From NCBI GenBank assembly GCA_018665005.1, contig JABJEE010000252.1, positions 1 to 7,838 of the forward strand: a stretch of DNA of 7,838 nucleotides, given 5' to 3'. The notes below the pieces were generated by a model. The model ran no database searches, was not told the DNA's origin, and saw only the letters and a list, made by a program, of their open reading frames with translations. Of this stretch, positions 1-5,814 are shown piece by piece. Every line of letters begins with the position of its first letter. Within the stretch, counting starts at the first letter, position 1. Both the position numbers and the translations under genes were made by a program. The stretch is from Flavobacteriales bacterium. GTDB lineage: Bacteria > Bacteroidota > Bacteroidia > Flavobacteriales_D > Crocinitomicaceae.

Positions 1-1
1 A

Positions 2-454
2 ACGGATAAAGCAACAAATAAATCTCAAGACATTCGAATCGAAGCATCTTCTGGATTAACAGAGGATGAAATCCAAAAGATGAAGCAAGATGCTGAAGCT
101 AATGCAGATGCAGATGCAAAGGCGAAAGAAACAGCTGATAAGTTAAATGCTGCTGATGCAATGATCTTTCAAACGGAGAGTCAATTAAAAGAATTTGGCG
201 ATAAACTATCTGACGACAAAAAACAACCAATTGAAGCTGCATTAGAAGAGTTGAAAAAAGCTTATGAGACTAAAGAAATCGAAGTTATCGATCCAGCTCT
301 AGAAAAAATTAATGAAGCTTGGAAGGTTGCTAGTGAGGAAATGTACAAAGCTCAACAAGATGCTCAAGGCGCTACTCCACAAGATGCTCAAGGTGAATCA
401 ACTTCTCAAGAAGACGATGTTGAAGATGTTGATTTTGAAGAGGTAGAAGAGTAA
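2..454 (+). CDS. dnaK: Molecular chaperone DnaK (Hsp70), C-terminal part only
   Basis: This is the last 150 codons of DnaK; the frame is open from the left edge, so the ATPase domain and most of the substrate-binding domain lie outside the window. The visible part starts at the end of the beta-sandwich substrate-binding domain, where the highly conserved DnaK stretch IRIEASSGLTEDEI is readable, and continues into the helical lid, which begins with the acidic, Ala-rich segment KMKQDAEANADADAKAKE. The tail is Gln/Asp/Glu rich and ends DVDFEEVEE, the EEV-like acidic terminus usual for bacterial DnaK. DnaK is a cytoplasmic ATP-dependent chaperone working with DnaJ and GrpE. An internal ATG at position 80 is not the start, because conserved DnaK sequence continues upstream of it in the same frame. 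The gene ends at a TAA followed by a strong terminator. Identity is very secure. Confidence 0.97.
   Translation, partial: TDKATNKSQDIRIEASSGLTEDEIQKMKQDAEANADADAKAKETADKLNAADAMIFQTESQLKEFGDKLSDDKKQPIEAALEELKKAYETKEIEVIDPALEKINEAWKVASEEMYKAQQDAQGATPQDAQGESTSQEDDVEDVDFEEVEE
356..393 (+). repeat. 14-bp direct repeat in the dnaK tail
   Basis: CAAGATGCTCAAGG occurs at 356-369 and again at 380-393, in frame and 24 bases apart, so that QDAQG is encoded twice in the disordered DnaK tail. The DnaK tail is generally variable in length and sequence, so this is probably a recent small duplication with little functional effect. Confidence 0.8.
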
Positions 455-476
455 GTTAAATTTGTTAATTGTTAAT

Positions 477-510
477 AAAGCACGATCATAATTGTTCGTG
501 CTTTTTTTTT
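477..510 (+). terminator. Rho-independent terminator of dnaK
   Basis: The arms AAAGCACGA (477-485) and TCGTGCTTT (496-504) are perfectly complementary over 9 bp around a 10-nt loop, and a run of nine T follows (502-510). This is a strong intrinsic terminator for dnaK. The convergent gene blh ends inside it: its stop codon is in the loop at 486-488 and its last codons are encoded by the right arm and the T run. On the minus strand the hairpin is followed by TTTATTAAC, a poorer U tract, so it may act in both directions but is better for dnaK. Confidence 0.9.
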
Positions 511-1385
511 GAAAACATTTTAACCATTACAAATGCATGGGGAAAGGTAACCGCTGCAATAAATGCAAAAAATAGTGAATAGAAATGTTTTTCATTGTTA
601 AACATAAAATAAAGAATAACCATTCCTATAAGTGATACTATCCAATAGGGAGCAGCAGATTTACAGTATTTCAAAGTAGTTTTTAATTTAAATTCTCCGT
701 AAACAAACTTAATTTGCTCTGCTAACGATGGTACACTATGCCATAAAATAAAGTAAATTGTGAATCCCCAAATAAGTGAGGAAGAGTTAAATATTATAGT
801 GAGGATCAATAATGAGAACAGCTCGGTTAATGCTATTTCAGAAGAAATACGTTTAAAGTGTAGTTCAATAGCAGTCATGATTAAAACTAAACTTCCCAGA
901 ATGATTATAATAGGAAAACTATTTAGATTTGCTATTTGGTAGCCAGTGATTTCTTTAACAATGAATTTCACTCCGATATCGTTAAAAGTGAATAGTAATT
1001 GTAGGATTAACATTCCATAGCAGAAGTAAAAAATTGATTTTAACGAATTGTTGGATTTTATAAAACTTTTTTCCCAATGCTGTTCTCCAAAATGATAGGC
1101 ACTAAATATAACAAACATTGATAAAGCTAAAATAGGGGCCATGTAAAAAATTAAAATAGCTAGCGAAACTATCATTAAGTAAGCTACAAGGATGTTAAAT
1201 TTTGAATAATATTTTGATTTTTCTAGAATTTTGTTAATTATTAACAGATCATTTGACCCGTGAATCATCCCAAAAGAAAAAATTAAAATAAAGCCAAGAA
1301 TTAGTTCAAATTTTTCAGGAATATGGGTTGCAATCCACAGCCCCAAGAAGCTAGTAACGATTGAGAATTTGAAAATATTATTCAT
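486..1385 (-). CDS. blh: Brp/Blh-family beta-carotene 15,15'-dioxygenase (retinal-forming)
   Basis: A 299-residue, strongly hydrophobic membrane protein of the Brp/Blh family, which cleaves beta-carotene at the central 15,15' double bond to give two molecules of all-trans retinal. The family's histidine motifs, thought to bind the iron, are all present: GMIHGSNDL (His42), SAYHFGEQHW (His98 and His103), YFILWHS (His216) and FPHAFVM (His283). About seven to eight membrane segments are visible, and the basic C-terminus ends KKKHEQL. The length is normal for the family. The start is the ATG at 1383-1385, closely followed by a membrane segment. The gene is divergent from the proteorhodopsin, whose chromophore is the product of this enzyme, which strongly supports the role. 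The carotenoid synthesis genes that would supply beta-carotene are not in the window. The 3' end overlaps the convergent dnaK terminator. The family call is secure from motifs plus context; activity itself is inferred. Confidence 0.94.
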   Translation of the reverse strand: MNNIFKFSIVTSFLGLWIATHIPEKFELILGFILIFSFGMIHGSNDLLIINKILEKSKYYSKFNILVAYLMIVSLAILIFYMAPILALSMFVIFSAYHFGEQHWEKSFIKSNNSLKSIFYFCYGMLILQLLFTFNDIGVKFIVKEITGYQIANLNSFPIIIILGSLVLIMTAIELHFKRISSEIALTELFSLLILTIIFNSSSLIWGFTIYFILWHSVPSLAEQIKFVYGEFKLKTTLKYCKSAAPYWIVSLIGMVILYFMFNNEKHFYSLFFAFIAAVTFPHAFVMVKMFSKKKHEQL

Positions 1386-1391
1386 AAATTA

Positions 1392-1419
1392 TTGTTAAAT
1401 CACTAATTTACTTTAACAA
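1392..1419. repeat. 8-bp inverted repeat around the blh promoter
   Basis: TTGTTAAA (1392-1399) and TTTAACAA (1412-1419) are perfect inverted repeats separated by 12 bp, so their centres are 20 bp (about two helical turns) apart. The candidate -7 box of blh (1403-1410) lies exactly between the arms, which would suit an operator. The region is very AT-rich, so chance occurrence is possible. No regulator can be named. Confidence 0.45.
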
Positions 1420-1429
1420 GTTTAGTCAA
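1403..1429 (-). promoter_or_regulatory. Candidate blh promoter (Bacteroidota type)
   Basis: On the minus strand TTG (1427-1429) is followed after 16 bases by TAAATTAG (1403-1410), one mismatch from the Bacteroidota -7 consensus TAnnTTTG. The ATG at 1385 is 17 bases further on, so the leader would be short. The match and spacing are imperfect, so this is only the best candidate in the interval. Confidence 0.4.
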
Positions 1430-1436
1430 TCTTTTA

Positions 1437-1464
1437 TTGTAAGTTAATTTTTTTTATATATTTG
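1437..1464 (+). promoter_or_regulatory. Proteorhodopsin promoter (Bacteroidota type)
   Basis: TTG (1437-1439), 17 bases, then TATATTTG (1457-1464), a full match to the Bacteroidota -7 consensus TAnnTTTG. Transcription would start near 1469-1471, giving a leader of about 25 nt. That leader is A-rich, has no Shine-Dalgarno motif, and ends in seven A counting the first base of the ATG, as is usual for flavobacterial translation starts. Confidence 0.7.
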
Positions 1465-1474
1465 TTTAAACAAA
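1461..1474. repeat. Perfect 14-bp palindrome at the rhodopsin transcription start
   Basis: TTTGTTTAAACAAA is its own reverse complement. It begins with the TTTG of the -7 box and covers the predicted start of transcription, a typical location for a repressor site. Its half-site resembles the TTGTTAAA arms found at the blh promoter about 60 bp away. Operator function is inferred from position and symmetry only. Confidence 0.5.
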
Positions 1475-1493
1475 ACTAACAAAATTTAAAAAA

Positions 1494-2261
1494 ATGACAA
1501 ACTTATTTTTACCTTTAGTAGCCAAGATGGATCCTACTGATTATGTAGGATTTACATTCTTTGTAGGATGTATGGCAATGATGGCAGCTTCTGCCTTTTT
1601 CTTTTTATCTATGAACTCATTTGACCGTAAATGGAAAACTTCTATTTTAGTTTCCGGTCTAATCACATTCATAGCAGCGGTCCACTATTATTACATGCGC
1701 GATTATTGGGCAAGCTCTTTAGTAGTCGAGGACGGGGTCATCACGGGAAGCGATTCCCCTACATTCTTTAGATATGTCGACTGGATACTTACTGTTCCAT
1801 TGATGTGCGTTGAGTTTTATTTAATCCTGAAAGTAGCTGGTGCAAAGAAAAATTTAATGTGGACATTAATCGGAGCTTCTGTAGTCATGTTGGTTACAGG
1901 CTATTTGGGTGAAGCTGTTTACCCGGGAAATGCTGCTTTGTGGGGATTCATTTCTGGAGCTGCTTATTTCTATATCGTTTATTTAATCATGTTCGGAGAA
2001 GCAAAAGACTTAGCCACAAAAGCAGGTGGAAATGTCTTAAGTGCACACAACATGCTTGTAAAGTTTGTACTAATAGGATGGGCTATTTATCCTCTTGGAT
2101 ACATGATTGGAACTGCTGACGGTCAATGGTATTCTTTCATGGGAGACATTGGCTTAGACATGAATGTTGTATACAATATTGGTGATGCAATCAATAAAAT
2201 TGGATTTGGACTTGTTGTATATAGCTTAGCTGTAGCTTCAACTTCCAAAGAAGCAGCATAA
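1494..2261 (+). CDS. Proteorhodopsin, DTE-type light-driven proton pump, predicted green-absorbing
   Basis: A 255-residue seven-helix microbial rhodopsin of the inner membrane. Helix C reads RYVDWILTVPLMCVEFYLIL and carries Asp96 (Schiff-base proton acceptor), Thr100 and Glu107 (proton donor), the DTE set of outward proton pumps; the NDQ set of sodium pumps is absent. Helix G reads GDAINKIGFGL, with retinal-binding Lys235 and counter-ion Asp231. His64 in helix B matches the His conserved in proteorhodopsins that pairs with the acceptor Asp. Met104 is at the spectral tuning site (position 105 of the green reference protein), which goes with green absorption in marine flavobacteria. Approximate helices: 15-39, 46-69, 91-112, 120-138, 146-167, 185-206, 222-247. 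The B-C loop (about 70-90) seems roughly ten residues longer than usual and its DNA is GC-rich. The gene has its own promoter and terminator and is divergent from blh, which makes its chromophore. Confidence 0.97.
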   Translation: MTNLFLPLVAKMDPTDYVGFTFFVGCMAMMAASAFFFLSMNSFDRKWKTSILVSGLITFIAAVHYYYMRDYWASSLVVEDGVITGSDSPTFFRYVDWILTVPLMCVEFYLILKVAGAKKNLMWTLIGASVVMLVTGYLGEAVYPGNAALWGFISGAAYFYIVYLIMFGEAKDLATKAGGNVLSAHNMLVKFVLIGWAIYPLGYMIGTADGQWYSFMGDIGLDMNVVYNIGDAINKIGFGLVVYSLAVASTSKEAA

Positions 2262-2290
2262 GAATTTTTCTTTAAATTAATTTAGTTTAT

Positions 2291-2314
2291 AACGGGGCTT
2301 CGGTCCCGTTTTTT
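2291..2314 (+). terminator. Rho-independent terminator of the rhodopsin gene
   Basis: AACGGGGC (2291-2298) pairs with GTCCCGTT (2303-2310) over 8 bp, including one G-U pair, and is closed by a TTCG tetraloop with its stabilising C-G closing pair. Six T follow (2309-2314). The convergent carbonic-anhydrase-like gene has its stop codon at 2313-2315, overlapping the T run. On the minus strand the hairpin is followed by ATAAACTAAA, so it would be a weak terminator in that direction. Confidence 0.92.
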
Positions 2315-2825
2315 ATTTGAACCAGCTGGAGTATTTTACGTAATTTTTTGCGATTCTTTTAACCTCGCCCTCAAATAACTCTGGAGATAAACTCTTGACT
2401 TTTTTCGCTGGAACTCCAGCATAAATCGTCCATGATTCAACTTTTGTTCCCTCCAAAAGAACGGCGCCGGCAGCAATAATACAATTGGACTCAATTACGC
2501 AATTGTCCATTACAATAGAACCCATTCCAATAAGGACATCATCACCAATTTCACAACCATGTAACAAGGCATTATGTCCAATTGAGACATGGTTACCTAT
2601 ATTCACTTTAGTTTTTTCAAATGTACAATGTATAACCGCGCCATCTTGGACATTCACTTGGTTCCCCATTCGAATTGAATTTACATCACCACGAACAACT
2701 GCATTAAACCAAATTGAACAATCGTTGCCCATTCGAACATCTCCAACAACAGTAGCGTTCTCAGCCAGCCAACAGTTATCTCCAAATAATGGTGTGTTGC
2801 CTCTGCAAGGCTTAATTAATGCCAT
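2313..2825 (-). CDS. Gamma-carbonic-anhydrase-like hexapeptide-repeat protein (YrdA/PaaY type)
   Basis: A 170-residue left-handed beta-helix protein with repeated hexapeptide motifs (for example VVGDVRMGNDCSIW, VNIGNHVSIGHNALLHG, IGDDVLIGMGSIV). The three zinc-ligand histidines of gamma-class carbonic anhydrases are in place: His66 (VIHC), His84 (SIGHNA) and His89 (LLHGC). The core residues Arg45 and Asp47 (VVRGD) and Gln60 (NVQDG) are also present. The C-terminal part (about 140-170) would be the packing helix of the trimer. Between His66 and His84 there is no long acidic loop like the one carrying the proton-shuttle Glu of archaeal Cam, so it belongs to the shorter YrdA/CaiE/PaaY-like group, many of which have no demonstrated carbonic anhydrase activity. 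It is a cytoplasmic homotrimer by analogy. The ATG is one base downstream of the rnr stop codon, which indicates one operon with translational coupling. The fold and metal site are secure; the substrate is not. Confidence 0.9.
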   Translation of the reverse strand: MALIKPCRGNTPLFGDNCWLAENATVVGDVRMGNDCSIWFNAVVRGDVNSIRMGNQVNVQDGAVIHCTFEKTKVNIGNHVSIGHNALLHGCEIGDDVLIGMGSIVMDNCVIESNCIIAAGAVLLEGTKVESWTIYAGVPAKKVKSLSPELFEGEVKRIAKNYVKYSSWFK

Positions 2826-2826
2826 A

Positions 2827-4968
2827 TTATACCTCGATTAACTCCAAATCAACCTGTCTTTTTCTTGGACTGACCTCATATATTCTAACTTTAACTCGGT
2901 CTCCAAAATTGTATTCTTTTTTGGTTTTTGAACCAACAATTCGAAATGAATCCTGATCAAATCGAAAACGATCACCTGGAATCGCATTCATTGGGACCAT
3001 TCCTTCACAATGATTTTCATCCATACGCACATACATCCCATGATCAGCAATACCGGAAATCACACCTTCAAATTCTTCACCTATAAATTCTTGGACAAAC
3101 AAAGTGTGAAAATATTTTGTGGATTCTCTTTCTGATTCAGATGCTTTTTTCTCATTGCTTGAAATATGTTTACAGATTTGTTCTAATCCATTGTCAAATT
3201 TATGTCCTGATTTAGCCAGTTTATTTTCAAGCATTCGATGAATAATTAAATCAGCATAACGTCTTATTGGTGAAGTGAAATGAGTGTAATATGGAAAAGC
3301 GAGTCCATAATGACCTATGTTTTCAACTTCATAAGTTGCTTTTGCCATTGATCTAATTGCCATTGACTGAATCATAGAATATTCGTTTTTTAATCGAATG
3401 TCTCCTAATAATTTATTAATATTTTTCGATATGCTTTCGGGTTGAGTTAAGTCCACGCTATATCCAAACTTCTTTATAAAAACTGAAAATATATCAAGCT
3501 TAGCGGGGTCTGGCGTATCATGTACCCGATAGATACATGTTGACTTTTGCTCATTTTCAGTAGGTTTACCTAAAAACATCGCAACATGACGATTTGCCAA
3601 CAACATAAACTCCTCAACTAATTTATGGGCATCTTTTGATGTTTTAATCAGTATGCCTTCTGGGAAGCCATTCTCTCCCAATTTGAATCTCATTTCTTCT
3701 GATTCAATACTTAAAGCGCCATTTTTTAATCTGCGTTTACGCATGACCTTGGCTATCTTATCCAAAAGCTTAAGCTCAGATGCATGGTCGCCTTCAGCCC
3801 CCATGATTACATCTTGTGCTTCTTCATAGGTAAATCTCCTATCTGAATGTATTACGCCTTTACCGTACCATTCTTTAAATACCTTTCCACTTTCATCCAT
3901 TTCAAATACTGCAGAAAAAGTGTATTTATCTTCATTAGGACGTAGTGAACAGGCTACATTCGATAATTGTTCAGGCAGCATTGGAATAACTCTGTCAACC
4001 AAGTAAACGGAGTTGGATCTCTTTACCGCCTCCTTATCCATATGACTGTTAGGCTTTACATAATGACTGACATCAGCAATGTGAACACCAATCTCAAGAT
4101 TCCCGTTTTGTAACCGTTCTATAGAAATAGCGTCATCAAAATCTCTAGCGTCCAGAGGATCAATAGTAACTGTTAGGATTTTTCTGAAATCTCGGCGTCT
4201 TTTTATTTCGTCAGAATCTAATTCAATTTTTACATATTCCGCCTCATCGATAACTTCTTGAGGGAATTCGGGTTCTATTCCATGATTATATAGAATAGAT
4301 AACATTTCTGCATCATTACTTCCCGACGCTCCAAGAACGGTGGACACCTCACCATAGGGAGTATTCGATCCCTTTGGCCATGCAGTTATTTTCGCCAAGA
4401 CTTTTTGACCGTGCTTGGCACCATTTGTTTTGGATAATGGAATGATGATCTCCGTGCCCATTCTGTGGTTGTCAGGTATAAGAATAGCATCTTTTCTGGC
4501 TATTCGCAATTCACCAACAAAAAGAACTTTGTCTCGTTTAAGAACCTCAACAACAACACCTTCATCCCTAGATTTACCTTCTTTGATTATTTTTATTCTT
4601 ACCTGATCATTTTGAAGTGCTCTGTTTGTATTTGGAGGAGCAATATAAATATCTCTTTCTTGTCCATCCACAGAAACAAAACCTGCTCCTCTTTGGGTAA
4701 TGTCTATTTTACCCTCTAAATATTGAGAATTCTGAAGACTTTTAAACGTAAAATGATTAACTCTTTCGATTGAACCATGTTTTACAAGCATACTTAGCTC
4801 ATCAAATACATTTTGCCTTGAATTCGGATCGCGGGCATCAATAACTTGACAAATTTCTTTGTGGGTAAGCTGTTCTCCTTGATTTCGTTCAAAAACCTGA
4901 ATCAATAAAGGTCTAATGGAATTTCTTTTAAAGCCTTTTTTTGAATGCTTTTTTCTGTTTTTTGACAT
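2827..4968 (-). CDS. rnr: Ribonuclease R (3'-5' exoribonuclease)
   Basis: A 713-residue RNase II/RNB-family exoribonuclease that degrades structured RNA processively from the 3' end in the cytoplasm. Domains in order: a basic start (MSKNRKKHSKKGFKR) and N-terminal helix-turn-helix (about 15-75); two OB-fold cold-shock domains (about 83-145 and 150-215); the RNB catalytic domain (about 255-585); and a C-terminal S1 RNA-binding domain (about 629-711, GVISGIADHGMYVRM). The catalytic Asp cluster is intact in TIDPLDARDFDDAI: Asp270, Asp276, Asp278 and Asp279. The family signature HFTSPIRRYADLIIHR (563-578) supplies the conserved arginines. HIADVSHYV (296-304) and RVIPMLPEQLSN (326-337) are further RNB hallmarks. 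Full domain content and length separate it from RNase II, which lacks the N-terminal extension. It is the first gene of an operon with the carbonic-anhydrase-like gene. A 14-bp palindrome lies 12 bp upstream of its start. No good promoter consensus was seen in the 57-bp gap upstream. Confidence 0.97.
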   Translation of the reverse strand: MSKNRKKHSKKGFKRNSIRPLLIQVFERNQGEQLTHKEICQVIDARDPNSRQNVFDELSMLVKHGSIERVNHFTFKSLQNSQYLEGKIDITQRGAGFVSVDGQERDIYIAPPNTNRALQNDQVRIKIIKEGKSRDEGVVVEVLKRDKVLFVGELRIARKDAILIPDNHRMGTEIIIPLSKTNGAKHGQKVLAKITAWPKGSNTPYGEVSTVLGASGSNDAEMLSILYNHGIEPEFPQEVIDEAEYVKIELDSDEIKRRRDFRKILTVTIDPLDARDFDDAISIERLQNGNLEIGVHIADVSHYVKPNSHMDKEAVKRSNSVYLVDRVIPMLPEQLSNVACSLRPNEDKYTFSAVFEMDESGKVFKEWYGKGVIHSDRRFTYEEAQDVIMGAEGDHASELKLLDKIAKVMRKRRLKNGALSIESEEMRFKLGENGFPEGILIKTSKDAHKLVEEFMLLANRHVAMFLGKPTENEQKSTCIYRVHDTPDPAKLDIFSVFIKKFGYSVDLTQPESISKNINKLLGDIRLKNEYSMIQSMAIRSMAKATYEVENIGHYGLAFPYYTHFTSPIRRYADLIIHRMLENKLAKSGHKFDNGLEQICKHISSNEKKASESERESTKYFHTLFVQEFIGEEFEGVISGIADHGMYVRMDENHCEGMVPMNAIPGDRFRFDQDSFRIVGSKTKKEYNFGDRVKVRIYEVSPRKRQVDLELIEV

Positions 4969-4980
4969 ATGGTAAAAGTA

Positions 4981-4994
4981 GACAATTAATTGTC
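4981..4994. repeat. Perfect 14-bp palindrome upstream of rnr
   Basis: GACAATTAATTGTC is its own reverse complement and ends 12 bp before the rnr start codon, inside the 57-bp gap between the T9SS cargo gene and rnr (both minus strand). A poor -7-like box (TACTTTTA on the minus strand) follows it immediately. It could be an operator. As an RNA hairpin it would have no loop and no U tract, so it is not a convincing terminator. Confidence 0.5.
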
Positions 4995-5025
4995 AGTGTA
5001 GGGAAAATGTAAAAAGGGGAATAGG

Positions 5026-5757
5026 TTAATGTTTTACGATTACTTTACGCATAATCGACTTCATTCCTGGAATATCAAAAGAAATAATATAAATACCACT
5101 TTTAAATGATGATATATCTATCTTTTCAGAAGAAGAAACACTTTTTTCAACTACGAGATTTCCAAGCACATCAACCATCTTCATTTTGGCACCTTGAACA
5201 CCGTTCATGGAAACCTGTATGAAATCAGACGCAGGATTTGGAGCGATTGATACTGCAACAGGTTCTGCAACCTCAAGACCCAAAGGATATTCAAATATTA
5301 AATCAACAGAGTCAATGTAAAGGCTACCATTATAAGAAATGTAATAGCGATAATGTCCAGTTCCGTATGATAAATCTTGAGGATCAATAGTTACTTTTAA
5401 TTTCCCATATTCTCCTGCCCCAACAGAAAAAGAACCTGATGTTGGCGTTGTCCATGGGTTTCCATTCATTTGACTAGAAGAATAACATGTACCTCCAAAA
5501 GGATCTGTAGAATGACCCCAACACAAATTATCAGTCCATTCTGATGGTACATCAACCTGATATCGGGTTACTCTCCACGTAGCTGCCGAACCTTCATTAT
5601 TAATGTCAAAGGAAATATCAACTGGATCTGCAGATGAAACAGTTTCGATATGTGCACCCCCTGATATTACGTCAGAGCTGCCATTTATATTTATTGATGT
5701 TTGCGATGTAACCATAAATGGTATTAGCAAAAAGGATAAGATGTATAGTTTTTTCAT
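5026..5757 (-). CDS. Small secreted protein with a T9SS type A sorting domain, function unknown
   Basis: A 243-residue exported protein. Residues 1-18 are a classical signal peptide (MKKLYILSFLLIPFMVTS, then QT). Residues about 169-243 are a T9SS type A C-terminal sorting domain: it starts with the hallmark SIAPNPASDFIQV, continues with MVDVLGNLV and KSGIYIISF, and ends with the basic MRKVIVKH. The protein is therefore expected to cross the inner membrane by Sec and the outer membrane by the type IX system, then be released or anchored at the surface. The mature region (about 20-160) is rich in Ser, Gly, Thr and Tyr, looks all-beta, and has just two cysteines, Cys79 (NLCWG) and Cys91 (GTCYS), likely a disulfide. 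No catalytic motif was recognised; an adhesion or Ig-like beta-sandwich role is only a guess. The gene has its own promoter with almost no leader, and no clear terminator before rnr. The sorting domain is secure; the function is unknown. Confidence 0.92.
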   Translation of the reverse strand: MKKLYILSFLLIPFMVTSQTSININGSSDVISGGAHIETVSSADPVDISFDINNEGSAATWRVTRYQVDVPSEWTDNLCWGHSTDPFGGTCYSSSQMNGNPWTTPTSGSFSVGAGEYGKLKVTIDPQDLSYGTGHYRYYISYNGSLYIDSVDLIFEYPLGLEVAEPVAVSIAPNPASDFIQVSMNGVQGAKMKMVDVLGNLVVEKSVSSSEKIDISSFKSGIYIISFDIPGMKSIMRKVIVKH

Positions 5758-5767
5758 AATGTATTAA

Positions 5768-5797
5768 CAAATATAAGTTTAATATATAAACTCACAA
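5768..5797 (-). promoter_or_regulatory. Promoter of the T9SS cargo gene (Bacteroidota consensus)
   Basis: On the minus strand TTG (5795-5797), then exactly 19 bases, then TATATTTG (5768-5775): a full match to TTG-N19-TAnnTTTG, the best promoter in the window. Only 10 bases separate the -7 box from the ATG at 5757, so the transcript would have a leader of a few bases or none. Confidence 0.75.
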
Positions 5798-5814
5798 AAT
5801 TTGAACAAATTCAG

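Noticed and set aside
80..454. A separate 124-codon gene starting at ATG 80
   Set aside because: Conserved DnaK sequence continues upstream in the same frame to the left edge, so this ATG is an internal methionine.
462..475. Tandem TTGTTAA repeat after dnaK as a regulatory site
   Set aside because: Two 7-bp copies in AT-rich DNA between a stop codon and a terminator; chance is the simplest explanation and there is no promoter to regulate.
760..942. 60-codon plus-strand open frame
   Set aside because: It lies wholly antisense inside blh, whose protein has all family motifs; no start context and no recognisable protein sequence.
2485..2841. 118-codon plus-strand open frame
   Set aside because: It is antisense to the gamma-carbonic-anhydrase-like gene and runs into the rnr end; the translation is low-complexity and resembles nothing known.
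4415..4719. Two overlapping plus-strand open frames of 63 and 84 codons
   Set aside because: Both are antisense to the cold-shock domains of RNase R and have no supporting features.
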